NCBI GenBank assembly: GCA_027924585.1
Contig: BSBM01001937.1
Coordinates: forward strand, 785,001-849,000
Reading direction: 5' to 3'
Length of the DNA: 64,000 nt
DNA from: Larix kaempferi
Lineage: Eukaryota > Streptophyta > Pinopsida > Pinales > Pinaceae
The notes under the pieces are model-generated. The model made no database searches. It saw only the letters and a list, made by a program, of their open reading frames with translations, and was not told the DNA's origin. Position 1 is the stretch's first letter; each line of letters opens with the position of its first letter. The translations under genes and the position numbers were made by a program. Shown one piece after another: positions 46,235 to 57,904 of the stretch.

Positions 46235-47849
46235 GTTTCCAAGCCAAAACATTTATATATATATATCCATATTTTAATCCAAGCCAAAACTCTAAAACAT
46301 TAATGGTAATGTTTATACACACACATTGTAAGAAGATATACTTCTTTTGTTTTAGTTTTCATCCATGTAAGAATTAGTAATTGAACATAGTAATAGTGGT
46401 CAGGGATCAATATACTTGGTTGGTTATTTCTTCCATTATAAGACAAACATTTGTCTATATTTTGTTTAATAAATAATTTTTACTTTAGTAATGTTAAGAT
46501 GGGCCTTTCTCTTTGGTAACAATTCATTATCATCGTAAGCATAGATCTATTAACCACTAAAATATATAACTTAGATGTTATTACTTTTATTCTTATTAAT
46601 TTAGTTTTTTCATTGATATATATGCTAAATCACTATTATGCTAGCTTACACATGTCTCATTTATAATGAATTGTAGAAATCAGCTAGCTTATATATACAA
46701 TTACATGAAGATTTTTTCGTCTATATTTTAAGAATTATAACTACATTGTAAGAGTGAATCCATAGGTTCGTTTACCTTTGTTATATGAATGCTTCACATT
46801 TGTATTACCTTTGTTATATGAATGCTTCACATTTGTATTAAAGTTTCATTTGATTTTTTTTTTCCATGTTTAGAAAGAGGATTGGGTTGACAAATAAAAA
46901 CATTTAAGGATGTCCTATATGAAAATTTTATGAAAATTTTCCAACACAATCTTTGTAAATGAGTTAAGATCCATAATATTCTTTAAAAAAATTACAAATT
47001 TTTGATATAAAATTTATTATTTATTTAAATATATTATATAATTCAATATTATTTTAAAAATACACATGTACAATTTTAAAATAATAACTTTAAATAGTTG
47101 TTCATTATATATAATAATAACAATAATAAATAATTTTAATAATGATAATAATTTCTATTTTTAAAGTTACATTCACAATTTGATATTAATAATTTTATTG
47201 CCTGTGCCTATCATTGTTAAACATGTTTAAAAGCCATTATTCTTATATAAAATGTCACTTTAATAAGTTGGGGCTCATGTTCAAAATTGAGTTCCCTAGG
47301 CAGAGGTGTTAGTCCCCCCTATACAGGATTGTTTGTAGCGGCAACTCACTATTGTTGTGCCATGCTGTGCCGTGCTTTATCATTATATTAACTTATTTTA
47401 ACATAAACATATAAATAAGATTTCAAAATTTAACAAATTAAATTAAATATATATTTTCAAAACCATTTGAAAAGATAATATATTTCTATCTACATGATGT
47501 AGTGATCTTCTACTAGAATCTATTTTCCCTTGATTATGAGTATAAGTGTAAGTTAAGGATTTGTTTCAATCCTCCCTGCATTTTCGAAGGATTTAAAAAA
47601 AATTGCCAACATTTATGCTTGCCAATACACACCCGTCAAGTATCACTTTAGGGTGGTTGTTGGTTTAAGGGTTTATGTTTGTCACCCGTATAAGGATTTG
47701 ATTGTCGGTTTAGTTTTGGTTATCACCGTTTGAAGGTTTTCATTGTCGGTTTGAGGTTTTGGTTCTCATGAGGTTGAAGTTTTGGTTTAAGGCTTTCGAG
47801 CTTTTGGTTGTAACTCTTTCAACATTTAAAAAAACTTAAATAAACTAAT
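46235..47849. other. Unassigned AT-rich sequence
   Basis: A ~38-bp unit (tacctttgttatatgaatgc onward) is tandemly duplicated near 46770-46845. Around 47650-47830 there are several gtcggtttgaggttttggtt-like phrases of unknown origin. No coding region is recognised. Confidence 0.5.
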
Positions 47850-48523
47850 TCTGACATGGTCCACCACGAAAACAACATCCTATCCAACAACTCCAACTAG
47901 TCTGACATGGTCTTCTCACCCGTTTATTAAAAAAAAGCGAGTTCTGCGTAATAGGGATAGAGACCTTGTTCACGTAAAAATATCCTCCACAATCTTGGAT
48001 ATTTATACAACCATTTTCATCACCCACATTATTATCATTGACTTACTTCTAAAAATTGAAGCGTGGCAGAAGTTGGGGACTTTCTAAGTCATTGTACTTA
48101 TCCACTTATCATTGTACTTATCCACTTATGTAAACCTTGGCACGAGTCTACGAATTTATCAGTGCATTCATTTTCCCCAATATTTTCAAATATTAATCAT
48201 GATGTAAACAATTGTTTTTTGACGAAGTCAAGTCTTGGTCAAAGATTTTCCAATATTTTATACCCACTGTCGCAGACCATGTCTAACGGGAAGCGTCTGA
48301 GCATATGCGACTGTTTCCATAAGAGTAATTGGTTTTGCTTGCTTAATCAACAACGGTGTCGTGTTTCAGTACAACTGGTGTTATGCTGAGGACGACTATT
48401 TAATTGCTTTTGCCTATAAATACTCATTCCGGCCACATACATCTAAGTAATACATTGTTTCGTTTCTGAGCTCATTTTCATACCAAAATCCCGTATCCGT
48501 TTCTTTGTTGCAAGTAACAAGTA
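47850..48523 (+). promoter_or_regulatory. Germin-like gene upstream region
   Basis: A TATA box CTATAAATA lies at 48414-48422, about 105 bases before the ATG, with an A-rich leader ending acaagtaatgatg. The 5' part is shared with the remnant at 27110. The proximal part (48320-48450) is repeated at 49412-49540 without a following exon. A 20-bp unit cattgtacttatccacttat is duplicated near 48090-48130. Exact transcription start is not determinable. Confidence 0.6.
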
Positions 48524-48726
48524 ATGATGAAGGCGAGTGCACTCCTAATTTCACTTCTGTTGGTCTTCTCTACTTTTGCTAATTCCGCAGATCCAGACCC
48601 CGTCATCAACTTTGTAACGGGATTGAGTAACTTCACTCTACGTGACATTTTCAAGAATGGAGACGTTAGTAGCGATACCGGCGGGATTCGAGCTGCAACC
48701 CTTCCTCAAAACTTCCCTGCACTGCG
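48524..48726 (+). CDS. Germin-like protein, first exon only
   Basis: The exon encodes 67 full codons. It starts with a signal peptide (MMKASALLISLLLVFSTFAN, cut probable after SA), then the hallmark germin-like mature start DPDPVINFVTG, an N-glycosylation-type NFT, and ends LPQNFPALR at a donor CTGCG|GTATAT. Germin-like proteins are secreted cupin-fold manganese proteins of the cell wall, and an intron just after FPAL is usual in the family. The cupin core (G.SVSYA, PPHxHPRATE) is not found anywhere downstream in this window. The exon leaves phase 2, which fits the exon-like segment at 57473, giving a possible chimera; otherwise the gene is a truncated relic. The first of two adjacent ATGs was chosen. 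Confidence 0.7.
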
Positions 48727-50217
48727 GTATATTCAATATATTCATCTAATTCATATTCACAAAGCAAGACATAATCGAACTTATCTAAATTATATTCAAC
48801 AAAAGCCTTAAAAGCTCATGAATTCAACAATATGATTGGGTGGGACAATTTTCTACTTATAGCTAATATGCAAACAAAAGTTGATAAATATGATATATTA
48901 CTTAATATAATAATATGAGATTTATATAAAAAGGATGCAAACACTAAATGTTTATAGCACAAAATAAAAACATAAATAGAATTTAGAGTCATAAAAGTAA
49001 GTGTTTGGAGGATTAAGGTGTTTTTCTTTTACATGTATGGAGAAATATATTTGGCTTGTTTTAATTGGCAATTTGTTCTAATTTTTAACTTGAATTTATG
49101 ACTCATTTGCTTGGACAAAAATCCATAATTAAGCGTACAAATTTCTTTTTTGCATGGATTTGGTTTGTCTTAAATAACCAAGAAGCATAGTCTTAAATAA
49201 ATGATAAACACTATTCATCCTAGAGCTCATTGTCCCCCTTTGATTCCACAAGAGTGCATCTAAATTGTATAGACTGAATCCTTAAACCCTACATAAAATA
49301 ATACTTAAACAACTCATAATATGTAATTTGTTGAGCAATGTTTACCTTACTTGTTGGGCAATGTTTACATAGTAAGGTTTATGTTTAAACAACTCACAAT
49401 ATGTAATTCGATAAGAGTTGTTGGTTTTGCTTGCATTACCGACAACGTTGTCGTGTTTTAGTACAACTAGTTGGTGTCTTCTACACCTCTTTTCATAGTT
49501 CTAAGCTTACAAGTATTCATTCCGGCGACATACATCTCTCATATAAATTATATATTTAGTTTTAAATTTTTATTAAAATCCATAGTTTGTTTTTTTAAAC
49601 TTAATATTTAAAATTATACAGGTTAAGTATATGTTAAAAACTAAAAGATTTACACATGTTTAATTGTTTAGTAAATTAAGATAGAACATGTGATATAAAT
49701 TGCTCACTATTTATATAATTTCATTGTTTTAAAATTATAAAATTGATTTTATTTTTTTTCAAGAGAAATATGTCAACACCTAGGTGGGAAGGGTAGCAAT
49801 CATTCCTTCTAACCACCTAAATTACATCCAATGGACTAAATCTTTTTTATAATATTACCCTTATCCATTATGTTTTTCATATTATAAATATTACATACTT
49901 TTTAATATTATGTTTAATTCTTGTGCAATAAGATGAATAAGATGTTTGGGTGGGACACGTTTTTACTGATATGCAAACAAAAATTACTAAACATAATATA
50001 TTACTTAATAACATGAAATGACTATGAGATCCACATAAACGGTTACAAATACCTTAACACATAAAGCAAGTATTTGGAGTATTTAGAATATTATGGGTAT
50101 TATATACTTTTTAATTTTATGTTTACTTTTTATGTAATAAGATGAATAAAATGTTTGAGTGAGAGAAGCTTTTACTTATATATAATATAATTTGATATTT
50201 ACATTTTATGTAATAAG
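48727..50217 (+). other. Germin-like intron with internal duplications
   Basis: A recurring intron phrase (gatgaataa.atgtttg.gtg.ga) occurs near 48828 (diverged), 49927, 50140 and, past the Copia element, 56017. The last two form a tandem pair about 79 bp apart. Positions 49412-49540 duplicate the proximal promoter (attggttttgcttgc, gtcgtgttt.agtacaact, attcattccgg.gacatacatct). Homology to intron copies A and B is visible at 48990-49270. Confidence 0.6.
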
Positions 50218-50476
50218 TGTTGGTATTAATTGCAACTGTCTACCGGACACGTCATGTCTCTTGAGAATGATGAACCGTCAGTCCAGCTGTGAACACAGTG
50301 GGATATATTCATTTTTTATGTATGGAGTTAATAAATAATCAATGAGAGATCCCTGTCTTTTTGGCTGTTCGATCCGAGTGCTGTAGCACTGTGTAAATTT
50401 CTGTGTTGGAGCACTGTGCAAAAAATCCCGTTAATACTCTGTTTTTTTCCTAGGTTTTGGCTGCTCTGTCCCTTCA
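50218..50476 (+). repeat. Copia 5' LTR, internally deleted
   Basis: The 5' LTR goes from ctaccg directly to gacacgtcatg. The 3' LTR has ~57 bp here that include a TATA-like ttatttataaat. The 5' copy may therefore lack its promoter. Confidence 0.9.
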
Positions 50477-50479
50477 TTG

Positions 50480-50491
50480 TGGTATTAGACC
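50480..50491 (+). other. Degenerate primer-binding site
   Basis: TGGTATTAGACC lies three bases after the 5' LTR, with two or three mismatches to the usual TGGTATCAGAGC. The leader from here to 51394 has no convincing ORF. Confidence 0.7.
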
Positions 50492-51394
50492 CTAGCTTTG
50501 TCTGTCTTCCTGTGTGTAGGTTTGTGAGATTTGAGAGGTCTATTGCAGACGTGAAAGAAATGAGTCCCATTTGGAGTCAGTTGCCCCCGTTTTTTGAGCT
50601 CGTGCACCTGCGAATAGTGGTTCCAGCCATAGTCTCCTTTTCTTGTCCGAGCTGGCTTTGAATTGCATGAATAGATGACCTTGATTGTCTATTATTAAGG
50701 GCCAAAGCTCAACTTTCATTGCAGTCATGTCTTTCTCTGCCATCTTAGAAGGCGCCAGCCTAAATGAAATGAAGGAGTTGGCTGTTGTGTGGGGTCTGTT
50801 CTACGAAGGCAGAACCTCTGGCTGCTGAGTTTATCTCCACCATTTGTCCTCTTGGCAGAAGCCAGAATTCGTAAAGCTCTCTTTCATAGAGAACCTGTGG
50901 GTGCCAATATTTCCTGCTACATAATGTTAGTTGCCGTAGCAGTGTGTTCTAGTTGTCGTTTTGTGTTCTAGTTGTCAAAACAGACTTCATAGTCTTCGCC
51001 TTCACTCGTCCACCACCGCTATCTCTCGAAGAACTCATGCTGCCGATATCCCTGTTGGGAGGATTGCCCGCTTCCTAAAGGCGTGAAAATATGTGGAACG
51101 TGTTGGTGCAGGGGCCACCATTTATCTGGCTACGGTTTGGAATATTTAGCTGCAGAAGTGCTTGAGTTGGCTGGGAATGCAACACGGGATAACAAGAAGG
51201 ACAGGATTCATGCTGTTAGGAATAATGAAGAGCTCAACAAACTCGTGGAGGTCCTGATAGGGATCCGTGTGGTAGGAAAAGAGAGCCGTAGTTCTTGTAG
51301 AGAAAACACAACCAGCAAGGAAGCCATGGAGGAATATTGAAGCAGAGTACTTTTCCTGCAGTTGTAAAAGAAGAAATTTCAGAAATCCTGAGCC

Positions 51395-54300
51395 ATGGCG
51401 TCGAGCAGCAGCTTTAGAGCACAGCCTCAAATTCCACCTTTGACTGGTAAGAACTATGACTTTTGGTCCATAAAAATGAAAACCCTTCTCTGTTCACAAG
51501 ATTTGTGGGATTTAGTTCAGAATGGGTATATAGAATCCCCTGATGAGGCAGCCTATTTGGCCTTAACACAAGCACAGAAAGATTTGCTGAAAAACAACAA
51601 GAAGGAAGATGCTAAGGCACTTTCTCTCATCCAGCAAACCATGGATGATTCAATCTTTCCTAGAATAGCATCAGTAAGCAAATCCAAAGATGCATGGGAC
51701 ATATTAGACACAGTCTATTAGGGTTTAAGTAAGGTGAAGGTTTCTAAACTACAAACCCTTAGGAAAATTTTTGAAAATCTGCAAATGAATGAGACACAGA
51801 CTGTAGATCAATTTCATAATCATCGAATGACAATTGTAAACCAGATGAGAACCCATGGTGAACAAATTTCTGACCAAAAGGTGGTGGAAAAGGTATTAAG
51901 AAGTCTGCCCAGCAAATTTGATGTTGTTGTTGTGGCAATTGAGGAGTCAAAGGATTTGACTCAGCTCTCCATTGATGAGTTAATGGGATCCCTGTTATCC
52001 CATGAGTCTAGGGTAAACAGAAACTCAAATTTCTCATTTGATACTGCTTTCAAGACACAGCTAATAGTTGGAAGAGGAAGAGGAAGGCCATTCTATAGAG
52101 GCAAAGGTAGATTTCAATTTCAAAGAGAAAAAGAATCAAATATAAATAGGACTGGTAGGTATGTCCAAAACCCACATCCAGGAAACTTCAGAACCATAAG
52201 TAATAACTTTTATCAATAGCAGAATCAAAGAATTGATAAATCCAAAATTCAGTGTTTCTATTGTAAGAAATTTGGGCATTATGCTAGGGAATGTAGAAAG
52301 AAGGAAGCAGATGCCAGACAACAATCTGCAAATCTAGTTGAGAAATCAGAAGATAAAACTGATTCAGTTCTTATTACTTGCAATGTTGCACAAGAGAATC
52401 CAAATGATGTATGGTTTCTAGACAGTGGCTGTAGTAATCACATGTCCGGCAACAAGGACGTGTTCACTAAAATAGATAGTTCGGTACAGTCTGAAGTGAA
52501 GTTTGGAGGTGATAATAAAGTTTCAGTCAATGGCAGAGGTACGGTTAATGTATTTGCAAAAAATGGAGATAAAAGACATATTAATAATGTGTATTTTGTA
52601 CCTGGTCTGAAATGCAATTTAATTAGCATTGGACAACTAATGGAGAAAGGTTATAAGGTAATTTTCAACCATGACACTTGCACAATTCTTGACAAGAATC
52701 CTAGAAAAGGGTTGATTGCAAAGGTTAAAATGACTAAAAATAGAATGTTTCCACTTACATTAAAGAGTGAAATTTAGAATTATGTGAATGCTTATAAAGT
52801 TCAAAGTTTGGATCAGTCTTGGCTTTGGCACTTGAGGTATGGACATTTGTATTTTTGGGGGATTAAACTTATTACAGAAAAACCAAATGGTTAGAGGGTT
52901 GCCACCAATTGAACAACCAGCAAGCTCATGTGAGAGCTGTATCTTAGCAAAACATCATAGAGAAGCTTTCCAGGTAGGCACTTCATATCGAGCAAAAGAA
53001 CCTCTAGAGATAGTTCATACAGATTTGTGTGGACTAATGCAGGATCCATCATTGGATGGAAACTTATACTTTCTTACTTTTATTGATGATTACAGTCGAA
53101 AAACATGGGTATATTGTGTTAAACAAAAATCAGAAACTTTTGAAGTGTTCAATAATTTTAAAACCTTGGTTGAAAAGCAAAGTGGAAAGTTCATCAAAGT
53201 GTTGAGGTCTGATAGAGGAGGCGAATACAAATTGAATGAATTCATGGAATTTTGCAGAAATCATGGAATTAAGAGGCAGTTTACAGCTCGGTATACACCA
53301 CAGCAGAATGGTGTGGCAGAAAGGAAAAATAGGACAATTATGAATATGGCAAGAAGCATGTTGAAGGCCAAGCATTTGTCAAATGAGTATTGGGCAGAAG
53401 CAGTTGCATGTTCAGTCTACATCTTGAATAGATGTCCTACAAAAAGTGTGAGGAATAAAGTACCTGAAGAAGCTTGGAGTGGCAAGTGCTGCAATGTCTC
53501 ACATCTTAGAATATTTGGGTGTGTGGCTTACTCCCATGTACCTAAAGAAATTAGAAGGAATTTGGATGATCGAAGTGAAAAATGTATCTTCATTGGGTAT
53601 AGTGAGCATTCTAAAGCATATAAACTCTATAATCCTATTACCAAGAAGCTAATTGTAAGTAGAGATGTAGAATTTAAGGAGGAGGAATCATGGGATGGAA
53701 GTATTGATGAAATAGTTACACATGGAGCAGCTTTACCTCATGTTGAAGATGATGAAGAAAATGTACAAGATGGACAACAAATTCCACATTCATATGTACC
53801 TGCACATGTACCAGGATCCAACACACCAGGAAGGAGCACAACAAACTTTAATTCACCTCAAACAAGAACACCAAGAAATTTTATGCAAGAAGAGCAACTG
53901 GGACTTGGAGGCCAGCATACATCAAGTTCACAAGTAAGTGATGAATCTGATCCTACTCTAGCAGAATTGAGATCTAGGATTAAAGGACAAAAATCTAGAA
54001 GCCTAAGAGAAATCTATGAACAACATGATGAAGAACTAGATTTGAATTCAAATTTTGCATTATTGACTTATCAACCAGTTAATTTTGAAGAAGCAATTAA
54101 AGATGATGCATGGATAAAAGCTATGGATGATGAAATAGATGCTATAAAGAGAAATGAAACTTGGGAATTAGTAGATTTACTTGATGGAAAAGACTGCATA
54201 GGTGTAAAATGGATCTATAAAACAAAATTGAATGCTGATGGAAATGTTGAAAAACACAAGGCTAGGCTTGTGGCACAAGGTTTTAGTTAACAACCCGGCA

Positions 54301-55604
54301 TAGATTATAATGAGACTTTTGCACTGGTAGCGAGACTAGACACATTTAGACTTGTTTTAGCTATAGCAGCACAAAATAATTGGAATGTGTATCAGATGGA
54401 TGTAAAATTTGCATTTTTAAATGGACATTTAGAGGAGGAGGTTTATGTAAAACAACCAATTGGGTATGAAATAAGAGGATGTGAAAATAAAGTTTACAGG
54501 CTGAAAAAAGCTTTATATGGGCTGAAGCAAGCACCTAGAGTGTGGTACAACAGAATAGACTCATATTTGCTGAGTAATGGATTCAATAGATGTGCTAGTG
54601 AGCCTACATTGTACACAAAATCAAATCAGCAAGGTAAAATCATGATTGTATGCGTATATGTTGATGACTTAATTTTCACTGGAAATCTATCTATAGAAGC
54701 ATTTAAAACAGTAATGAAAACAGAGTTTGAAATGACAGATTTGGGAATGATGAAATACTTCCTTGGAATTCAAGTTGATCAATCTGAAAAAGGGATTTTT
54801 ATATGTCAATCTAAGTATGCTAAAGATGTATTAAGAAGATTTCGAATGCTGAACTGTAAACCAGTCTCAACACCCATAGCAACAGGAACTAAACTAAGTA
54901 AAGAGGACAATGAATCTTTTGTGGATCTAACTCAATTTAAGAAATTAGTTGGAAGTTTGATGTATCTAACAGCAACTAGGCTAGATATCATGTTTGCAGT
55001 GAGCTTAATTTCCAAGTTTATGGAATCTCCAAAAGGGTCTCATTGGCAAGTAGCAAAAAGAATCTTAAGATATGTTTAAGGAACAATGAATTATGGAATT
55101 TTGTATTCAGCAGGTTCAGATTTCAGATTAACAGGCTACACAAACAGTGGCTTTGCAAGCAGTATAGATGATAGGAAAAGTACAACAGGTTATGTATTTA
55201 ACTTTGGTTCTGGTGTAGTTTCATGGGCATCAAAGAAGCAACCCATAGTGACCATTTCATCAACTGAAGCGGAGTATGTAGCAGCCACGTCGGTAGCTTG
55301 CCAAGCAGTGTGGATGCGGAGAGGTTTGTCCGAGTTGTTGCATGAACAGGAGGATCCAACAGTGATCTTTTGTGACAATAATTCTGCAATTGCATTGTCA
55401 AAAAACCAAGTATTTCACAAAAGGAGCAAGCACATAGATACTCGATATCACTTCATCAGAGAACTTGTTAACGACAAAGAAATTAACTTGAAATTCTGCA
55501 GGTCAAAGGAACAACTAGCCGATATATTTACTAAGCCTCTAGCAAAGGAGCTTTTTAAGTTTCATAGAGAGAATCTTGGCATTGTTAACGTAGTATATGT
55601 ATGA
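51395..55604 (+). pseudogene. Copia gag-pol polyprotein, disrupted
   Basis: Gag starts MASSSSFRAQPQIPPLTGKN and runs to a zinc knuckle CFYCKKFGHYAREC at about 52254-52295, with stops at 51719 and 52217. Protease follows with WFLDSGCSNHMSG. A stop at 52775 and a frameshift near 52850 precede integrase (HLRYGHL, CESCILAKHHREAF, VHTDLCG, FIDDYSRKTWVY, TPQQNGVAERKNRTI). Reverse transcriptase follows, with VKWIYKTKLNADGNVEKHKA, a TAA near 54288, LKKALYGLKQAPRVWY and the intact catalytic VCVYVDDLIFTGN. After a TAA near 55077, RNase H runs from DDRKSTTGYVF through SSTEAEYVA to LADIFTKPLAKE. Most lesions are single stops in otherwise well-preserved domains. Confidence 0.92.
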
Positions 55605-55682
55605 GTACAGATGTAGGTTGGATATCATAATTCTGTCAATGACATATCCTGTTTTGTTTTTGTTTTTTGTTGAAGGTTGCAA

Positions 55683-56012
55683 TTAAGGGGGAGTTTGTTG
55701 GTATTAATTGCAACTGTCTACCGCTATATGTAGCGAACCTAGCTTATTTATTGTAGGTTAATTTTTATTTATAAATCTGGACACATCATGTCTCTCGAGA
55801 ATGATGAACTGTCGGTCCAACTGTGAACACAGTGGGATATATTCATTTTTGATGTATGGAGTTAATAAATAATCAATGAGAGAGCCCTGTCTTTTTGGCT
55901 GTTCGATCCGAGTGCTGTAGCACTGTGTAAAATTTTTGTGTTGGAGCACTGTGCAAAAAATCCTGTTAATACTCTGTTTTTTTTTCTGGGTTTTGGCTGC
56001 TCTGTCCCTTCA
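55683..56012 (+). repeat. Polypurine tract and Copia 3' LTR
   Basis: The run aagggggagttt precedes the LTR start at 55696. The 317-bp LTR is the complete version, with a TATA-like ttatttataaat near 55766-55780. It ends CCCTTCA and is followed by ATAAG. Confidence 0.9.
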
Positions 56013-57064
56013 ATAAGATGAATAAAATGTTTGAGTGAGAGAAGCTTTTACTTATAGATAATATGCAATAGAAATGGCTAAACATAATCTATTACCTATG
56101 TAATAACATGAAATGACTATGAGATCCACATAAACAATACATACTTATAATATACATAAATCATAAAGTAAATATTTCGAGATTAAGATGTTCCTCTACC
56201 ACGTGGATTGAAGAACATGTGAACCTTTTTATAAAATACATATATTGTTTATTTCTTCATGGACAAAGAATCATTTACTTGTTTTAATTTCTAAGTTCAA
56301 TCTAAGGTTTATTTGCTACTACATAAATCCATAACTAAATATCCATGGCTTCCTACCAATTTCTTTTGCGCATATATTAAGAAGTGGTCTTAAATTAACG
56401 ATAGACATGATTCATCATGCAGTCCGTTGTCCCCCTTTGATTTTATTCTAAGAGGTAGATCCTTAACCATTAAAGTGTTACAAATTTGAAGTTTTTTGTC
56501 TTAATTTCATGAACCACTAAACCAAGAAATAAAGAACTAATTATAATAATAATTGGTTTCCTCTATCATGAAATAATAATAATGATTAGAGCAAGACATT
56601 CAACCATGCTTTTTTTTATTTTCACGAAGCATGAAACATAACAACTTCCTAACAAATTAAGATACCAACATTACAAGAGAACCCAAAACATGGTTATAGA
56701 CCAATTCTCCTCTATGTTTAATATAGTTCACACAAAAGATCATCTCATTTAAAAAATAAGGGTGCAACCAATGTTTATATAGTGGGTTTTCCTTTACTTG
56801 TATTTTTGAAGGTAGACAATGCTTTGTGTGTAGTAGAATAATGAGTAAAATATTTTTTATCAATTTTAACCTATAACCAATTAAGAAAATGTAGTTGAGA
56901 AGTTCACATACATAAATGACATGCCATCAAAGAAATATATTGATTTATCTACATAATAACTTAAAAAACTAGCTAATGCCCACCACTAAAACTGGACAAT
57001 CATAATACCCTTTGGATTGAATGTGTCTACTACCCATTTGCATTATGTCATCAATATATATATA

Positions 57065-57104
<40 letters not shown>

Positions 57105-57472
57105 TTGAACATCAATTTGATAGTTTTGAAAATTTTAAAATTTTGTATTTTATAAATAAATATGATAATAAAAACACTTTTCTATGTGATATTCTTAAAA
57201 CTAATTAAATTTTTTATAATGATTATTATATTTTTAAAATTAATTATTATTGAAATTTAATTATGTAAAAGTCTATTAGTTGTAGTGTAGGTGATGAGGA
57301 AGAATGATTGTTTCCCTTCTCACCTAGGTTTAATTTTTGTAAGTGAGATGATGCTCTTGTTAAACTCTTATTGTAATGATTATATTTCTAATTATAATTC
57401 TCTACTTGAAATAGTAATAACAGATATTCTAACAATTTTTTTTCTTAATTAATTAATTTAATCCATCTGCAG
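56013..57472 (+). repeat. Germin-like intron, copy B
   Basis: This continues the intron interrupted by the Copia element and aligns with 932-2264. An (AT)n tract at 57053-57102 is strongly expanded compared with tatacatatatg in copy A near 1880. It ends in a pyrimidine-rich acceptor taatccatctgcag at 57472. Confidence 0.75.
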
Positions 57473-57695
57473 AAATCCTGACTTCCTTGGCAACAGTTAC
57501 TTGAAGATATTTTCTTCTGCTCCAAAGAAAATGCGAAGAGAAAGACATGCAACGAAAGCGATTGCGGAACAACATCCAGCTTGTTTGAGGAGAGAAGTTG
57601 TTGCAGCTATGGCGAATGGTATTGGTAGCATACCGAAACTGGACGAGAATACCGATGCCAAGGCTGGAAGAGTCTGTGGCATGGAAGCTCGCAAG
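57473..57695 (+). CDS. Exon-like segment, copy B (open), unknown protein
   Basis: The segment has one leading base and then 74 open codons, NPDFLGNSYLKIFSSAPKKM at the start and HPACLRREVVAAMANGIGS in the middle, ending CGMEARK. It is framed by acceptor CTGCAG and donor AAG|GTATGT. It is rich in basic residues and has two cysteines. I do not recognise a family, and it is not the cupin exon expected for a germin-like gene. Its one-base phase matches the two bases left by the germin-like exon 1, so splicing 48726 to 57473 would keep the frame. Copy A at 2265 is frameshifted. Whether it is ever expressed cannot be told from sequence. Confidence 0.45.
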
Positions 57696-57904
57696 GTATG
57701 TAACTTGAACCTTCTTTATCATCTGTTTAAATAAAAATGACAAGATTAGCTCTTACTTTCTCAGTATTATTAGTGAAAAGTCATAAGAAAGCACTCTGGG
57801 TGAAGAATCCACAACACGAAAATCACTTATCTCTTATTTTAATAAATTCACAATCTATACATATTTAAAAACTTAAAATTGACACTATAAATTAATAAAA
57901 TTAA
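57696..57904. other. Spacer between exon-like segment and array B
   Basis: Shared with 2511-2756 apart from small indels. No gene is seen. Confidence 0.5.

Larger units (their letters stand above)
50218..56012 (+). mobile_element. Ty1/Copia LTR retrotransposon, full-structure but degenerate
   Basis: LTRs at 50218-50476 (259 bp) and 55696-56012 (317 bp) begin TGTTGGTATT and end CCCTTCA. The target duplication ATAAG lies at 50213-50217 and 56013-56017. The 5' LTR lacks ~57 bp present in the 3' LTR. Other differences are roughly 4%, making this an older insertion than those at 7322 or 12927. Gag, protease, integrase, reverse transcriptase and RNase H are present in Copia order but carry several stops and a frameshift. 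It sits within the intron of the germin-like locus, in the same direction. Confidence 0.93.
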
